Assembly (NCBI GenBank): GCA_050261415.1
Contig: JBLNDG010000191.1
Coordinates: forward strand, 1 to 19,484
Direction: 5' to 3'
DNA from: JBLNDG01 sp050261415
GTDB taxonomy: Bacteria; Bacillota; Clostridia; Lutisporales; Lutisporaceae
Length of the DNA: 19,484 bases
Positions within the stretch are counted from its first letter, which is position 1. Each line of letters begins with the position of its first letter. The notes under the pieces were generated by a model that worked only from the letters and a program-made list of their open reading frames with translations, made no database searches and was not told the origin of the DNA. Below are positions 1 to 6,288 of this stretch, piece after piece. The translations under genes were made by a program, and so were the position numbers.

Positions 1-30
1 ACGGGGGTTCGATTCCCCCACGGGTCACCA
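1..30 (+). tRNA. tRNA 3' end, partial (probably tRNA-Glu)
   Basis: The window opens inside a tRNA gene. A T-arm with stem GGGGG/CCCCC around loop TTCGATT is followed by the acceptor 3' strand ACGGGTC, discriminator A and encoded CCA. The anticodon is off the left edge. The acceptor strand implies a 5' end near GACCCGT, and a Glu tRNA before tRNA-Val is a common Firmicute order, so Glu is the best guess. Asp is less likely because its discriminator is normally G. The identity is inferred. Confidence 0.75.
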
Positions 31-35
31 GTTAT

Positions 36-111
36 GGGGGCATAGCTCAGCTGGGAGAGCATCTGCCTTACAAGCAGAGGGTCATAGGTTCGAGCCCTAT
101 TGTCCCCACCA
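36..111 (+). tRNA. tRNA-Val (anticodon TAC)
   Basis: This is a full 76-nt cloverleaf. Acceptor GGGGGCA pairs with TGTCCCC (one wobble). The D stem is GCTC/GAGC. Anticodon stem TCTGC/GCAGA encloses loop CTTACAA with anticodon TAC, which reads GUA valine codons. T stem ATAGG/CCTAT encloses TTCGAGC. The CCA end is encoded, as is usual in Firmicutes. It lies 5 nt after the preceding tRNA, so the two are probably cotranscribed. Confidence 0.96.
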
Positions 112-134
112 TACGACATTCCTTAATTTACTGA

Positions 135-164
135 GTAGAACTTGCGGAGCAAGTTGGAGGCTAC
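135..164 (+). other. Hairpin in the tRNA-Val/tRNA-Thr spacer
   Basis: In the 70-nt spacer, AACTTGC (139-145) pairs perfectly with GCAAGTT (149-155) around a GGA triloop. GTAG (135-138) and CTAC (161-164) can extend it, leaving GGAGG bulged. No T-run follows, so it is not an intrinsic terminator. A role in processing of the tRNA precursor is possible but is inference. Confidence 0.5.
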
Positions 165-181
165 AAAGAAAAATCTAATAA

Positions 182-257
182 GCTGGTGTAGCTCAGCAGG
201 TAGAGCAGCTGACTTGTAATCAGCAGGTCGGGGGTTCGATTCCGTCCACCAGCTCCA
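182..257 (+). tRNA. tRNA-Thr (anticodon TGT)
   Basis: This is a 76-nt cloverleaf with acceptor GCTGGTG/CACCAGC, D stem GCTC/GAGC, anticodon stem GCTGA/TCAGC and loop CTTGTAA, giving anticodon TGT for ACA threonine codons. Discriminator is T and CCA is encoded. The T stem GGGGG/CCGTC is imperfect: G at 232 (tRNA position 51) faces G at 244 (position 63), where related threonine tRNAs usually have C facing G. All other arms are intact, so it is probably functional. Confidence 0.93.
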
Positions 258-262
258 AAAAT

Positions 263-347
263 GGGGAAGTTCCCGAGTGGCCAAAGGGGGCAGACTGTAA
301 ATCTGTTGTCACAGACTTCGGTGGTTCGAATCCACCCTTCCCCACCA
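263..347 (+). tRNA. tRNA-Tyr (anticodon GTA)
   Basis: This is an 85-nt class II tRNA with a long variable arm. Acceptor GGGGAAG pairs with CTTCCCC, discriminator is A and CCA is encoded. The anticodon loop CTGTAAA sits between CAGA and TCTG, giving anticodon GTA for tyrosine. The T arm has loop TTCGAAT. It follows tRNA-Thr by 5 nt and is the last gene of the cluster. Confidence 0.96.
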
Positions 348-357
348 TTTTGAATTC

Positions 358-380
358 AAAAGTCCGAAAGGACTTTTTTT
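358..380 (+). terminator. Intrinsic terminator of the tRNA cluster
   Basis: AAAAGTCC (358-365) pairs with GGACTTTT around a GAAA tetraloop and runs into seven T residues. It lies 10 nt after tRNA-Tyr and fits as the end of the tRNA operon. Confidence 0.88.
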
Positions 381-518
381 CATGTCCGAAGCTTGTCTTT
401 TGTTTTTGATAAATCAAAAAGTAATGGTTATAATATATTTTGAGCAATAATTCTGCAATAAATATGAGGAATTTTCTACTAAGCGATTTACATAGAAAAT
501 CATATATTTCAGCACATA

Positions 519-550
519 TTGACAAGGATTTTTTGCTGTGGTAGTATAAT
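519..550 (+). promoter_or_regulatory. Probable sigma-A promoter of the metK unit
   Basis: TTGACA (519-524) is a perfect -35. The best-spaced -10 is TAGTAT (542-547) at 17 bp, overlapping a perfect TATAAT (545-550) at 20 bp. It lies about 30 nt before the SAM riboswitch. The DNA from 381 to 518 is AT-rich and I see no gene in it. Confidence 0.7.
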
Positions 551-580
551 CCTGTAGTTTTGGTAACTTAATGAATAATT

Positions 581-730
581 ACCTTATCAAGAGAGGCGGA
601 GGGAAGGGCCCGATGAAACCCGGCAACCGGCATATGTACGGTGCCAATTCCTGCAGGATAATAAAAGCTATCCTGAAAGATGAGGGAGTATATGAGAATG
701 ATAGACTCCTTCGACTGAGGGAGTTTTTTT
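581..730 (+). promoter_or_regulatory. SAM-I (S-box) riboswitch with expression platform
   Basis: The leader carries the S-box core: the AGAGAGGCGGAGGGA block after the P1 5' strand, GATGAAACCCGGCAACC, GTGCCAATTCCTGCAG, and CCTGAAAGATGAG. P1 pairs CTTATC (583-588) with GATGAG (679-684). GAGGGAGT occurs twice, at 682-689 and 717-724, and ACTCCTTC (705-712) can pair with either copy. Pairing with the first gives an antiterminator that competes with P1; pairing with the second gives the terminator. SAM binding should therefore shut off metK, which is classical S-box control of SAM synthesis. Confidence 0.95.
705..730 (+). terminator. Riboswitch-controlled terminator
   Basis: ACTCCTTC (705-712) and GAGGGAGT (717-724) form an 8-bp stem with one T-G wobble and loop GACT, followed by a run of T residues. 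This is the off-state element of the S-box leader. Confidence 0.9.
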
Positions 731-845
731 AATGGATAGAAAGGTACGTATTCCATAAAAACTTCTTCAATAGTTATAAATTATTCAAAACAGGCATTTT
801 TATTGTTTTGAAAAAGAAACTAATTGTAAAAGGGAGGTAGCTGCC

Positions 846-2036
846 ATGATAAGAAAGTTGTTTACATCTGAATCCGTAACAGAGGGACATCCGGATAAAA
901 TATGCGATCAGATATCAGATGCGGTATTGGATGCGATACTTGACCAGGACCCGATGGGGAGGGTAGCTTGTGAAGTATCGGTTACAACCGGCTTGGTAGT
1001 CGTAATGGGAGAAATATCAACAAAGTGTTATGTTGATATCCCGAAAGTTGTAAGGAATACAATTGAGGAGATTGGGTATACGAGGGCAAAGTATGGCTTC
1101 GACTGCGATACATGCGGTGTAATAACAGCAATTGATGAACAATCCTCAGATATAGCCCTTGGGGTGGATAAAGCCCTTGAAGCAAAAAAAGGCGAAATGG
1201 ACGAGAAGGATATAGCTGCCACCGGTGCAGGAGATCAGGGTATGATGTTTGGATTTGCCTGCGATGAGACACCGGAGCTTATGCCAATGCCGATATCTCT
1301 TGCTCATAAACTTGCAAGAAAGCTGGCACAAGTAAGGAAAGACGGTATACTGGATTACCTGAGGCCTGACGGCAAGACTCAAGTTACTGTCGAATATGAT
1401 GACGGCAAGCCTGTGAGAATAGATACTGTAGTTGTTTCCACACAGCATAGCCCTGAAGTGGATCATGAGACAATTGAAAAGGATATGCTTGAATATGTAA
1501 TTAAGCCTGTAATTCCGGGAGATATGCTGGATAAAAATACAAAGTATTACATAAATCCGACCGGCAGGTTTGTTGTAGGGGGACCTCATGGAGATTCCGG
1601 TCTTACCGGTAGAAAGATTATTGTAGATACTTACGGCGGATATGCAAGGCATGGAGGCGGGGCATTCTCAGGTAAAGACCCGACCAAGGTGGACAGGTCT
1701 GCTTCGTATGCGGCAAGGTATGTAGCAAAGAACATAGTTGCGGCAGGTCTTGCATCAAAATGCGAGGTTCAGATAGCTTATGCAATTGGAGTTGCAAAAC
1801 CTGTATCTGTACTTGTTGAAACCTTCGGTACCGGAAAGCTGGCTGATGATTCTATCGCTGAAATAGTAATGAAGGTGTTCGATCTTAGGCCTGCGGCTAT
1901 AATCAGGGATCTTGACCTCAGAAAGCCGATATACAGACAGGTGGCTGCATATGGCCATATGGGCAGAACCGATTTGAATGTTCCGTGGGAAAAGACGGAT
2001 AGGGTAGAGACAATTAAAAAACTGGCAGGTATATAG
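846..2036 (+). CDS. metK: S-adenosylmethionine synthetase
   Basis: This cytoplasmic enzyme makes S-adenosylmethionine from methionine and ATP with release of phosphate and pyrophosphate. The 396-residue product is normal length for the family. Visible hallmarks are GHPDK (residues 14-18, with the catalytic His and metal-binding Asp), the ATP-binding signature GAGDQG (127-132), and the phosphate-binding GGGAFSGKD (270-278) followed by DPTKVDRSA. The start is set by AGGGAGG about 7 nt upstream. It stands alone between an S-box riboswitch and a terminator, so it should be expressed when SAM is low. Nothing is truncated or unusual. Confidence 0.98.
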   Translation: MIRKLFTSESVTEGHPDKICDQISDAVLDAILDQDPMGRVACEVSVTTGLVVVMGEISTKCYVDIPKVVRNTIEEIGYTRAKYGFDCDTCGVITAIDEQSSDIALGVDKALEAKKGEMDEKDIAATGAGDQGMMFGFACDETPELMPMPISLAHKLARKLAQVRKDGILDYLRPDGKTQVTVEYDDGKPVRIDTVVVSTQHSPEVDHETIEKDMLEYVIKPVIPGDMLDKNTKYYINPTGRFVVGGPHGDSGLTGRKIIVDTYGGYARHGGGAFSGKDPTKVDRSASYAARYVAKNIVAAGLASKCEVQIAYAIGVAKPVSVLVETFGTGKLADDSIAEIVMKVFDLRPAAIIRDLDLRKPIYRQVAAYGHMGRTDLNVPWEKTDRVETIKKLAGI

Positions 2037-2040
2037 AGTA

Positions 2041-2068
2041 AAAGGTGCACTTCATGTGCGCCTTTTTT
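2041..2068 (+). terminator. metK terminator
   Basis: AAAGGTGCAC (2041-2050) pairs with GTGCGCCTTT (one wobble) around TTCAT and continues into a T-run. It begins 4 nt after the metK stop codon. Confidence 0.9.
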
Positions 2069-2127
2069 GTTTTACCAATAGGTATATAAGATAAACAGTG
2101 CTTTGAAGCTCACTTTAGCATATGTAA

Positions 2128-2144
2128 CCGGACCCAATAGGAAT
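2128..2144 (+). repeat. CCGGACC...TAGGAAT motif, copy 1
   Basis: This 17-mer matches 15 of 17 positions with a second copy at 5309-5325; the mismatches are at positions 8 and 10. Its right end forms the left arm of an 8-bp perfect hairpin, CAATAGGA (2135-2142) with TCCTATTG (2152-2159). It lies in the metK-recD2 gap. It looks like a member of a dispersed intergenic repeat family. Confidence 0.5.
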
Positions 2145-2153
2145 ACATTAATC

Positions 2154-2188
2154 CTATTGCCCATAGCCTATAGTCTATTGCCCATATT
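2154..2188 (+). repeat. Five-unit degenerate heptamer array
   Basis: Five contiguous 7-bp units: CTATTGC, CCATAGC, CTATAGT, CTATTGC, CCATATT. The first and fourth units with their flanks give an exact 12-bp direct repeat, CTATTGCCCATA, at 2154-2165 and 2175-2186, 21 bp apart. The array abuts the putative recD2 promoter at 2190. Confidence 0.65.
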
Positions 2189-2189
2189 A

Positions 2190-2198
2190 TGTTATAAT
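2190..2198 (+). promoter_or_regulatory. Extended -10 promoter for recD2
   Basis: TGTTATAAT contains the TGn extension and a perfect TATAAT (2193-2198). No good -35 is visible at normal spacing because the heptamer array occupies that stretch. It lies 40 nt before the likely recD2 start. Confidence 0.55.
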
Positions 2199-2238
2199 TA
2201 AGTAAGCAATATATGTAATTTTTACTGAGGTGTTTAGA

Positions 2239-4449
2239 ATGGATGAACTCCAGGGAGTAATTCACGAGGTAGTTTTCCGGAATGAGCAGAACGGATATAC
2301 TGTGCTGGAAATAGAGACAGATAAAGAACTCTACACGCTTGTGGGTTATTTTTCCTTTGTAAATATAGGGGAAACTATAAAGGTATACGGTAAATGGGTG
2401 CAGCATCCAGATTACGGCAGGCAGTTCAAGGTGGAGACCTATACGGCCGTTACTCCTGCAACCATAAACGGTATTGAAAAGTATCTGGCCTCAGGTTTGA
2501 TTCCGGGAATCGGGCCGCACACAGCTAAGAAGCTGGTTGAGAAATTCGGGCTGGACACCTTTGACATTATTCAATACAACCCCGGACGCCTGACAGAGGT
2601 GGAAGGAATAGGAGAAAAAAAGGCGGCCAGTATATTTGAAGCCTTCGAGGAACAAAAGGAGCTCAAGGATATTATGCTGTTCCTTGAGCAATACGGTATT
2701 GGACCTGCATACGCTGTAAGAATATACAAGACCTATGGTGCGAATACCATTGCCGAGATCAAGGAGAATCCTTACAAGCTTGCAGACGATGTATTCGGAA
2801 TAGGCTTCAAGATGGCAGACAAGGTAGCGCTATCCATGGGTATTTCCAAAGCATCGGAGTATCGTATGGCTTCGGGCACCAGGTATGTTCTTAATCAATA
2901 CCACGGGAACGGGCATTCCTTCGTACCTCAGGAAGAGCTTGTGAGAGCTTCGGCAGTTTTGTTGGGTGTTGATGAAACAAGTGTTGAGGATACACTTGTA
3001 AAGTTGTTTATAGATAAAAAAATAGTCATTGAGACGATAGGAGATATAAGAGCAGTATATGCAGTTCCCTTCTTTAAAGCCGAGTCGGGGACTGCCCGCC
3101 GCCTTGTGCAGCTTTCATATTACAGCATACCTCCGTTGGATGTGGATATAGATGAGGAAATATCAGCAATAGAGAAGGAAGAGGGAATTGAACTGGCGGA
3201 GAACCAGCGAAATGCCGTTAGGGAAGCTGCATCCAAGGGGATACTTGTAATTACCGGGGGGCCAGGTACGGGAAAAACTACAACGATAAAAACCATAATA
3301 ACTCTCTTTGAAAAGAAAGGGCTTAATGTTTTACTTGCGGCACCTACGGGCAGAGCAGCGAAAAGAATGCAGGAGGCTACCGGCAGGGAGGCAAGGACTA
3401 TACACAGGCTGCTGGAATACGGCTACGGTGAAAGCGACGAAGAAGCATTTTTCCAGAAGAATGAGGACTCACCCCTGGAATGTGACGTTATAATAATTGA
3501 TGAGGTTTCTATGATCGACATACTCCTCATGAATAATCTTCTGAAGGCTATAGCAGAAGGAACCAGGGTGATTTTTGTGGGGGATATAGACCAGCTTCCT
3601 TCTGTAGGGCCGGGCAATGTTCTGAGAGACATAATAGAAAGTAATGTACTTCCGGTTGTCAGGCTGAATGAAATATTCAGGCAGGCCGAGACAAGTATGA
3701 TAATAGTGAATGCCCACAGGATAAACAGGGGAGAGCCTCCTGTCATCAGCAGCAAGAACACGGATTTTTTCCTCATAAGGCAGGAAAAACAGGAGGATAT
3801 AGTATCTACAATAATTGAATTATGCAGTGAGAGGCTGCCGAAATTTACCGGTATGGATTTCTATGAAGGTATACAGGTGCTTTCGCCCATGAAGAAAGGC
3901 ATATGCGGAGTACTGAACCTTAATAAAGAGCTCCAGAAGTCTCTGAATCCGCAGAAAAACAATAAGAATGAGAAACCTTACAGAGAAGCGGTTTATCGTG
4001 TCGGGGACAAGGTAATGCAGGTGAAAAACAATTATAAAATGAAATGGCAGAGCATTACAGACTTTGAGAAAGAAGGAGAGGGTGTTTTCAATGGAGACCT
4101 CGGTACAATTATAAGTATTGATAATGAGGAGCAATATATCGAGGTGATTTTCGACAATGAGAGAATGGTGCGTTATGATTTTTCAATGCTGGATGAGCTT
4201 GAACACGCCTATGCACTGACAGTCCATAAGAGCCAGGGTTCGGAGTTCCCTGTGCTTGTAATGCCTATAACCTTCGGCCCGCCGATGCTTCTGACGAGGA
4301 ATCTACTTTATACGGCTCTTACCAGGGCTAAAAGCATGGTAGTTATGGTAGGGAAGGAAAAATACCTGGCTCAAATGATAAATAACAACCATATAACCAA
4401 AAGGCATTCCGGCCTTAAAGGGAGGCTGGAAAAAATCAGTTTTATTTAG
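2239..4449 (+). CDS. recD2: RecD2-type ATP-dependent DNA helicase
   Basis: This is a superfamily 1B 5'-3' DNA helicase of the RecD2/YrrC type, which works without RecBC in replication-fork maintenance and repair. The order is an N-terminal OB-like region (about 1-80), helix-hairpin-helix segments (about 80-190, with GIGPHTAKKL and VEGIGEKKA), then the motor: Walker A GGPGTGKT (340-347), Walker B IIIDE (418-422), motif III GDIDQLPSVGPG, LNEIFRQ, then VHKSQGSEFP and YTALTRAK near the C terminus. ATG 2239 is preferred (736 aa) because GAGG ends 8 nt upstream; a GTG at 2230 would sit on the ribosome binding site. Length suits the family. It precedes comF with a 13-nt gap, where B. subtilis has comFA. 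Confidence 0.93.
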   Translation: MDELQGVIHEVVFRNEQNGYTVLEIETDKELYTLVGYFSFVNIGETIKVYGKWVQHPDYGRQFKVETYTAVTPATINGIEKYLASGLIPGIGPHTAKKLVEKFGLDTFDIIQYNPGRLTEVEGIGEKKAASIFEAFEEQKELKDIMLFLEQYGIGPAYAVRIYKTYGANTIAEIKENPYKLADDVFGIGFKMADKVALSMGISKASEYRMASGTRYVLNQYHGNGHSFVPQEELVRASAVLLGVDETSVEDTLVKLFIDKKIVIETIGDIRAVYAVPFFKAESGTARRLVQLSYYSIPPLDVDIDEEISAIEKEEGIELAENQRNAVREAASKGILVITGGPGTGKTTTIKTIITLFEKKGLNVLLAAPTGRAAKRMQEATGREARTIHRLLEYGYGESDEEAFFQKNEDSPLECDVIIIDEVSMIDILLMNNLLKAIAEGTRVIFVGDIDQLPSVGPGNVLRDIIESNVLPVVRLNEIFRQAETSMIIVNAHRINRGEPPVISSKNTDFFLIRQEKQEDIVSTIIELCSERLPKFTGMDFYEGIQVLSPMKKGICGVLNLNKELQKSLNPQKNNKNEKPYREAVYRVGDKVMQVKNNYKMKWQSITDFEKEGEGVFNGDLGTIISIDNEEQYIEVIFDNERMVRYDFSMLDELEHAYALTVHKSQGSEFPVLVMPITFGPPMLLTRNLLYTALTRAKSMVVMVGKEKYLAQMINNNHITKRHSGLKGRLEKISFI

Positions 4450-4462
4450 GGGGATGTGTTCC

Positions 4463-5176
4463 ATGAGGGGTGTATTGAAAATCTTAATGAATTTACTTTA
4501 CCCGCCCCAAAACCGCTGCGATATTTGCGGCAGTCCAAGCTCCTATACGGTATGCGAGGCATGCATGTCTGCAATTGAGTTTCTGGAAGGTGTAAGCTGT
4601 TTAAAATGCGGGAAGAACCTTAATGAATGTTATGAGGACAGCATATGCCCTGATTGTAAATCACACAACTCTGAATACGAAAGAGCGTTTTCCTGTTTTG
4701 AATATAAAGGTACAGGGAAGAAAATGATTTACAGTCTTAAATATGAAGGGAAGGTTCGGCTTGCAGAAACAATAGCGTTACTCATGTACGACAAGCTTAA
4801 GAATGAAGGCCTGAAAATAGATGCAGTGGCGCCTGTGCCCATTCATCCAAATAAACTGAAGGCACGAGGCTTTAACCAGGCTTATCTTATTGCAGAGGGC
4901 TTGAGTGCCAGGCTAAACAAGCCCTTGCTTGATTGCCTTGAAAGAGTGAAAGAGACGAAGGAACAATACAACCTCGACAGGTTTCAACGGTTTTTAAATA
5001 TAGTTGATGCAATTTCTGTCAAATTATTGTATAATATTGATAAATATAAGAGTATTTTGCTGGTAGATGATATATACACAACGGGAAGCACTGTCAATGA
5101 ATGCAGCAAGATGCTTAAAAAGGCCGGAATAGAAAAAGTATACGTTATAACTGCAGCAACAGGCAGTAATACATGA
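4463..5176 (+). CDS. comF: ComF family protein (phosphoribosyltransferase fold)
   Basis: The family is linked to DNA uptake in competent bacteria and acts in the cytoplasm with the ComFA helicase where that exists. The product has an N-terminal double zinc ribbon (CDICG, CEAC, CLKCG, CPDC) and a phosphoribosyltransferase domain with the PRPP-binding motif LLVDDIYTTGST near the C terminus. PVPIHPNKLKARGFNQA and a degenerate Q-N-L-R stretch are also ComF-like. AGGGGG at 4448-4453 lies 9 nt before ATG 4463 (237 aa) but touches ATG 4454, so 4463 is preferred. It forms an operon with recD2. No ComFA is in the window, so a competence role is uncertain. Confidence 0.88.
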   Translation: MRGVLKILMNLLYPPQNRCDICGSPSSYTVCEACMSAIEFLEGVSCLKCGKNLNECYEDSICPDCKSHNSEYERAFSCFEYKGTGKKMIYSLKYEGKVRLAETIALLMYDKLKNEGLKIDAVAPVPIHPNKLKARGFNQAYLIAEGLSARLNKPLLDCLERVKETKEQYNLDRFQRFLNIVDAISVKLLYNIDKYKSILLVDDIYTTGSTVNECSKMLKKAGIEKVYVITAATGSNT

Positions 5177-5179
5177 TGA

Positions 5180-5200
5180 GATGCGAGACGCGAGATACGA
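5180..5200 (+). repeat. Three-unit heptamer array after comF
   Basis: Three contiguous 7-bp units, GATGCGA, GACGCGA and GATACGA, begin 3 nt after the comF stop. They are GC-richer than the surrounding gap. Confidence 0.6.
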
Positions 5201-5204
5201 GGGA

Positions 5205-5297
5205 ACGGGTAACACTGAGAACACTGAAATCCACTGAATACACGATGAAAAACAAAATATTAGCAGTGTAATTTCGTGGAACATCTGTGTGTCCCGT
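5205..5297 (+). repeat. Imperfect inverted repeat in the comF-yvyF gap
   Basis: The left arm begins ACGGG (5205-5209) and is rich in CACTGA-like steps. The right arm runs from CAGTGTAATTTCGTGG (from 5264) to CCCGT (5293-5297). The reverse complement of the right arm aligns to the left arm with small gaps, which would give a long imperfect hairpin with an A-rich loop. No T-run follows. Confidence 0.45.
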
Positions 5298-5308
5298 GAT
5301 TATCGTAC

Positions 5309-5325
5309 CCGGACCGATTAGGAAT
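5309..5325 (+). repeat. CCGGACC...TAGGAAT motif, copy 2
   Basis: It matches 15 of 17 bases of the copy at 2128-2144. The two copies bracket the recD2-comF unit. It lies 37 nt before the yvyF start. Confidence 0.5.
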
Positions 5326-5361
5326 GTCTCACAGACTAAAAAGCGGTGAGGAGGTCTATAT

Positions 5362-5787
5362 ATGCCGGAAATAAGAAATTGTCCCAGATGCGGAAAAATA
5401 TTCACCTATATGGGAAGACCCATTTGCAATAAGTGTCTTGAAGCTGAAGAGGATGAATTCAAGCGGGTAAAGGAATACATATATGATAATCCGGGAGCGA
5501 CAATATCCGAAACATCGCAGGCAACCGATGTATCAGTGGAAAAGATAATGAGGTTCTTAAGAGAGGAAAGGCTGGAGATAAGGTCTGAGAACAGCAACAT
5601 GATTCTGGAATGCGAAAGGTGTGGGGTCGCAATTAACTCTGGAAGATTCTGTGAGAAATGTAAGAAAGACATGAATTCAGACTTTAGGAGAGAATTCGGC
5701 CTGGACAGAAAAGCACCTGAACCAAGACCGGAACGTAGAGCCGAGCGGGAAAAAATGTATACAGCAACAAGGCGAAAAGATGATTAG
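5362..5787 (+). CDS. yvyF: YvyF-type flagellar operon zinc-ribbon protein
   Basis: This 141-residue protein matches the flagellar operon protein YvyF (TIGR03826 family), whose molecular role is unclear. An N-terminal zinc ribbon (CPRCG at 7-11, then CNKC) is followed by a helix-turn-helix-like segment (about 45-75, with ATISETSQATDVSVEKIMRF), a second zinc ribbon (CERCG, then CEKC) and a charged, Arg-rich tail. This resembles a small DNA- or RNA-binding regulator. GAGGAGG lies about 8 nt before the ATG. The order comF-yvyF-flgM is conserved with B. subtilis. A terminator separates it from flgM. Confidence 0.87.
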   Translation: MPEIRNCPRCGKIFTYMGRPICNKCLEAEEDEFKRVKEYIYDNPGATISETSQATDVSVEKIMRFLREERLEIRSENSNMILECERCGVAINSGRFCEKCKKDMNSDFRREFGLDRKAPEPRPERRAEREKMYTATRRKDD

Positions 5788-5796
5788 ATTAATCAC

Positions 5797-5823
5797 AGAG
5801 CAGTTTAGGCTGCTCTTTTTTTT
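5797..5823 (+). terminator. Terminator after yvyF
   Basis: AGAGCAG (5797-5803) and CTGCTCT form a 7-bp perfect stem around TTTAGG, followed by a run of T residues. It separates yvyF from the flgM promoter. Confidence 0.9.
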
Positions 5824-5842
5824 GAAAAATATCAAAATATAC

Positions 5843-5870
5843 TAAACTAATATTATAAAACTACCGATAA
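5843..5870 (+). promoter_or_regulatory. Sigma-D (sigma-28) promoter of flgM
   Basis: TAAA (5843-5846), 16 bp of spacer, then ACCGATAA (5863-5870). This matches the consensus TAAA-N15-GCCGATAA apart from one base of the -10. It lies 38 nt before the flgM ATG, so flgM, the inhibitor of this sigma factor, is probably in the sigma-D regulon itself. Confidence 0.85.
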
Positions 5871-5907
5871 ATTAAATGAAAACAAGAAAGGCAAACGGGG
5901 TGTTAAA

Positions 5908-6213
5908 ATGGGTTTTAACGTTAATAAAATAGGCGGGGTAAATGAGATTTACAAAAGCCAGAAAGTAGAATCCAAAAAAGGGGTTTCAGAAGTGCCGCAA
6001 GCTAGGGGAAAGAAAGATGAACTTCAAATATCAAAAGAGGCTATGGATTTCCAGCTGGTAATGAAGGCAGCAAAGGCTGCTCAGAGCATTCCCGATATAA
6101 GGGAGGAAGTTATAGCCCCAATAAAGGAAAAGCTTGAAAATGGCACTTATGAAGTAGACGGCAAAAGCATAGCGGATAAGATTTTATCACGCCAGTTTAA
6201 TATTAAGATATAA
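5908..6213 (+). CDS. flgM: Anti-sigma-28 factor FlgM
   Basis: FlgM binds sigma-D and holds back late flagellar transcription until the hook-basal body is finished and it is exported. This 101-residue product has the family layout: a disordered charged N-terminal half (about 1-45, with INKIGGVNEIYKSQK) and a C-terminal sigma-binding region with ELQISKEAMDF, then RIP-like turn text SIPDIREE, KEKLENGTYEVDG and KIADKIL-like ending SIADKILSRQF. AGAAAGG-type purines precede the ATG. It is preceded by a sigma-D promoter and followed by a strong hairpin terminator, so it is partly insulated from flgN. It is slightly longer than the B. subtilis protein. Confidence 0.92.
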   Translation: MGFNVNKIGGVNEIYKSQKVESKKGVSEVPQARGKKDELQISKEAMDFQLVMKAAKAAQSIPDIREEVIAPIKEKLENGTYEVDGKSIADKILSRQFNIKI

Positions 6214-6254
6214 AAAAACCACAGCTTAAGGCCATTACCTGGCTGTGGTTTTTT
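6213..6254 (+). terminator. Terminator between flgM and flgN (bidirectional shape)
   Basis: AAAAAACCACAGC (6213-6225) pairs with GCTGTGGTTTTTT (6242-6254), a 13-bp perfect stem with a 16-nt loop. It starts at the last base of the flgM stop codon. The A-run and T-run make it usable on both strands. I see no promoter in the 34 nt between it and flgN, so downstream genes probably depend on read-through. Confidence 0.85.
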
Positions 6255-6288
6255 CTATCAAAGTTTTTTATCAAATCGGAGAGGTGTT

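Noticed and set aside
220..525. Minus-strand open frame containing GGFEPPKSVTTDLQSAP
   Set aside because: This is the well-known false protein from the antisense of tRNA genes (here Tyr and Thr), of the type listed in AntiFam. It is not a gene.
568..756. Minus-strand open frame over the metK leader
   Set aside because: It lies wholly across the SAM riboswitch and its terminator on the opposite strand and has no ribosome binding site or recognisable content.
2154..2188. CRISPR array
   Set aside because: The repeats are 7 bp, contiguous and without spacers. No cas genes are present in the window.
3423..3776. Minus-strand open frame of 117 codons inside recD2
   Set aside because: It is a shadow of the helicase motor region, whose own frame carries all the expected motifs.
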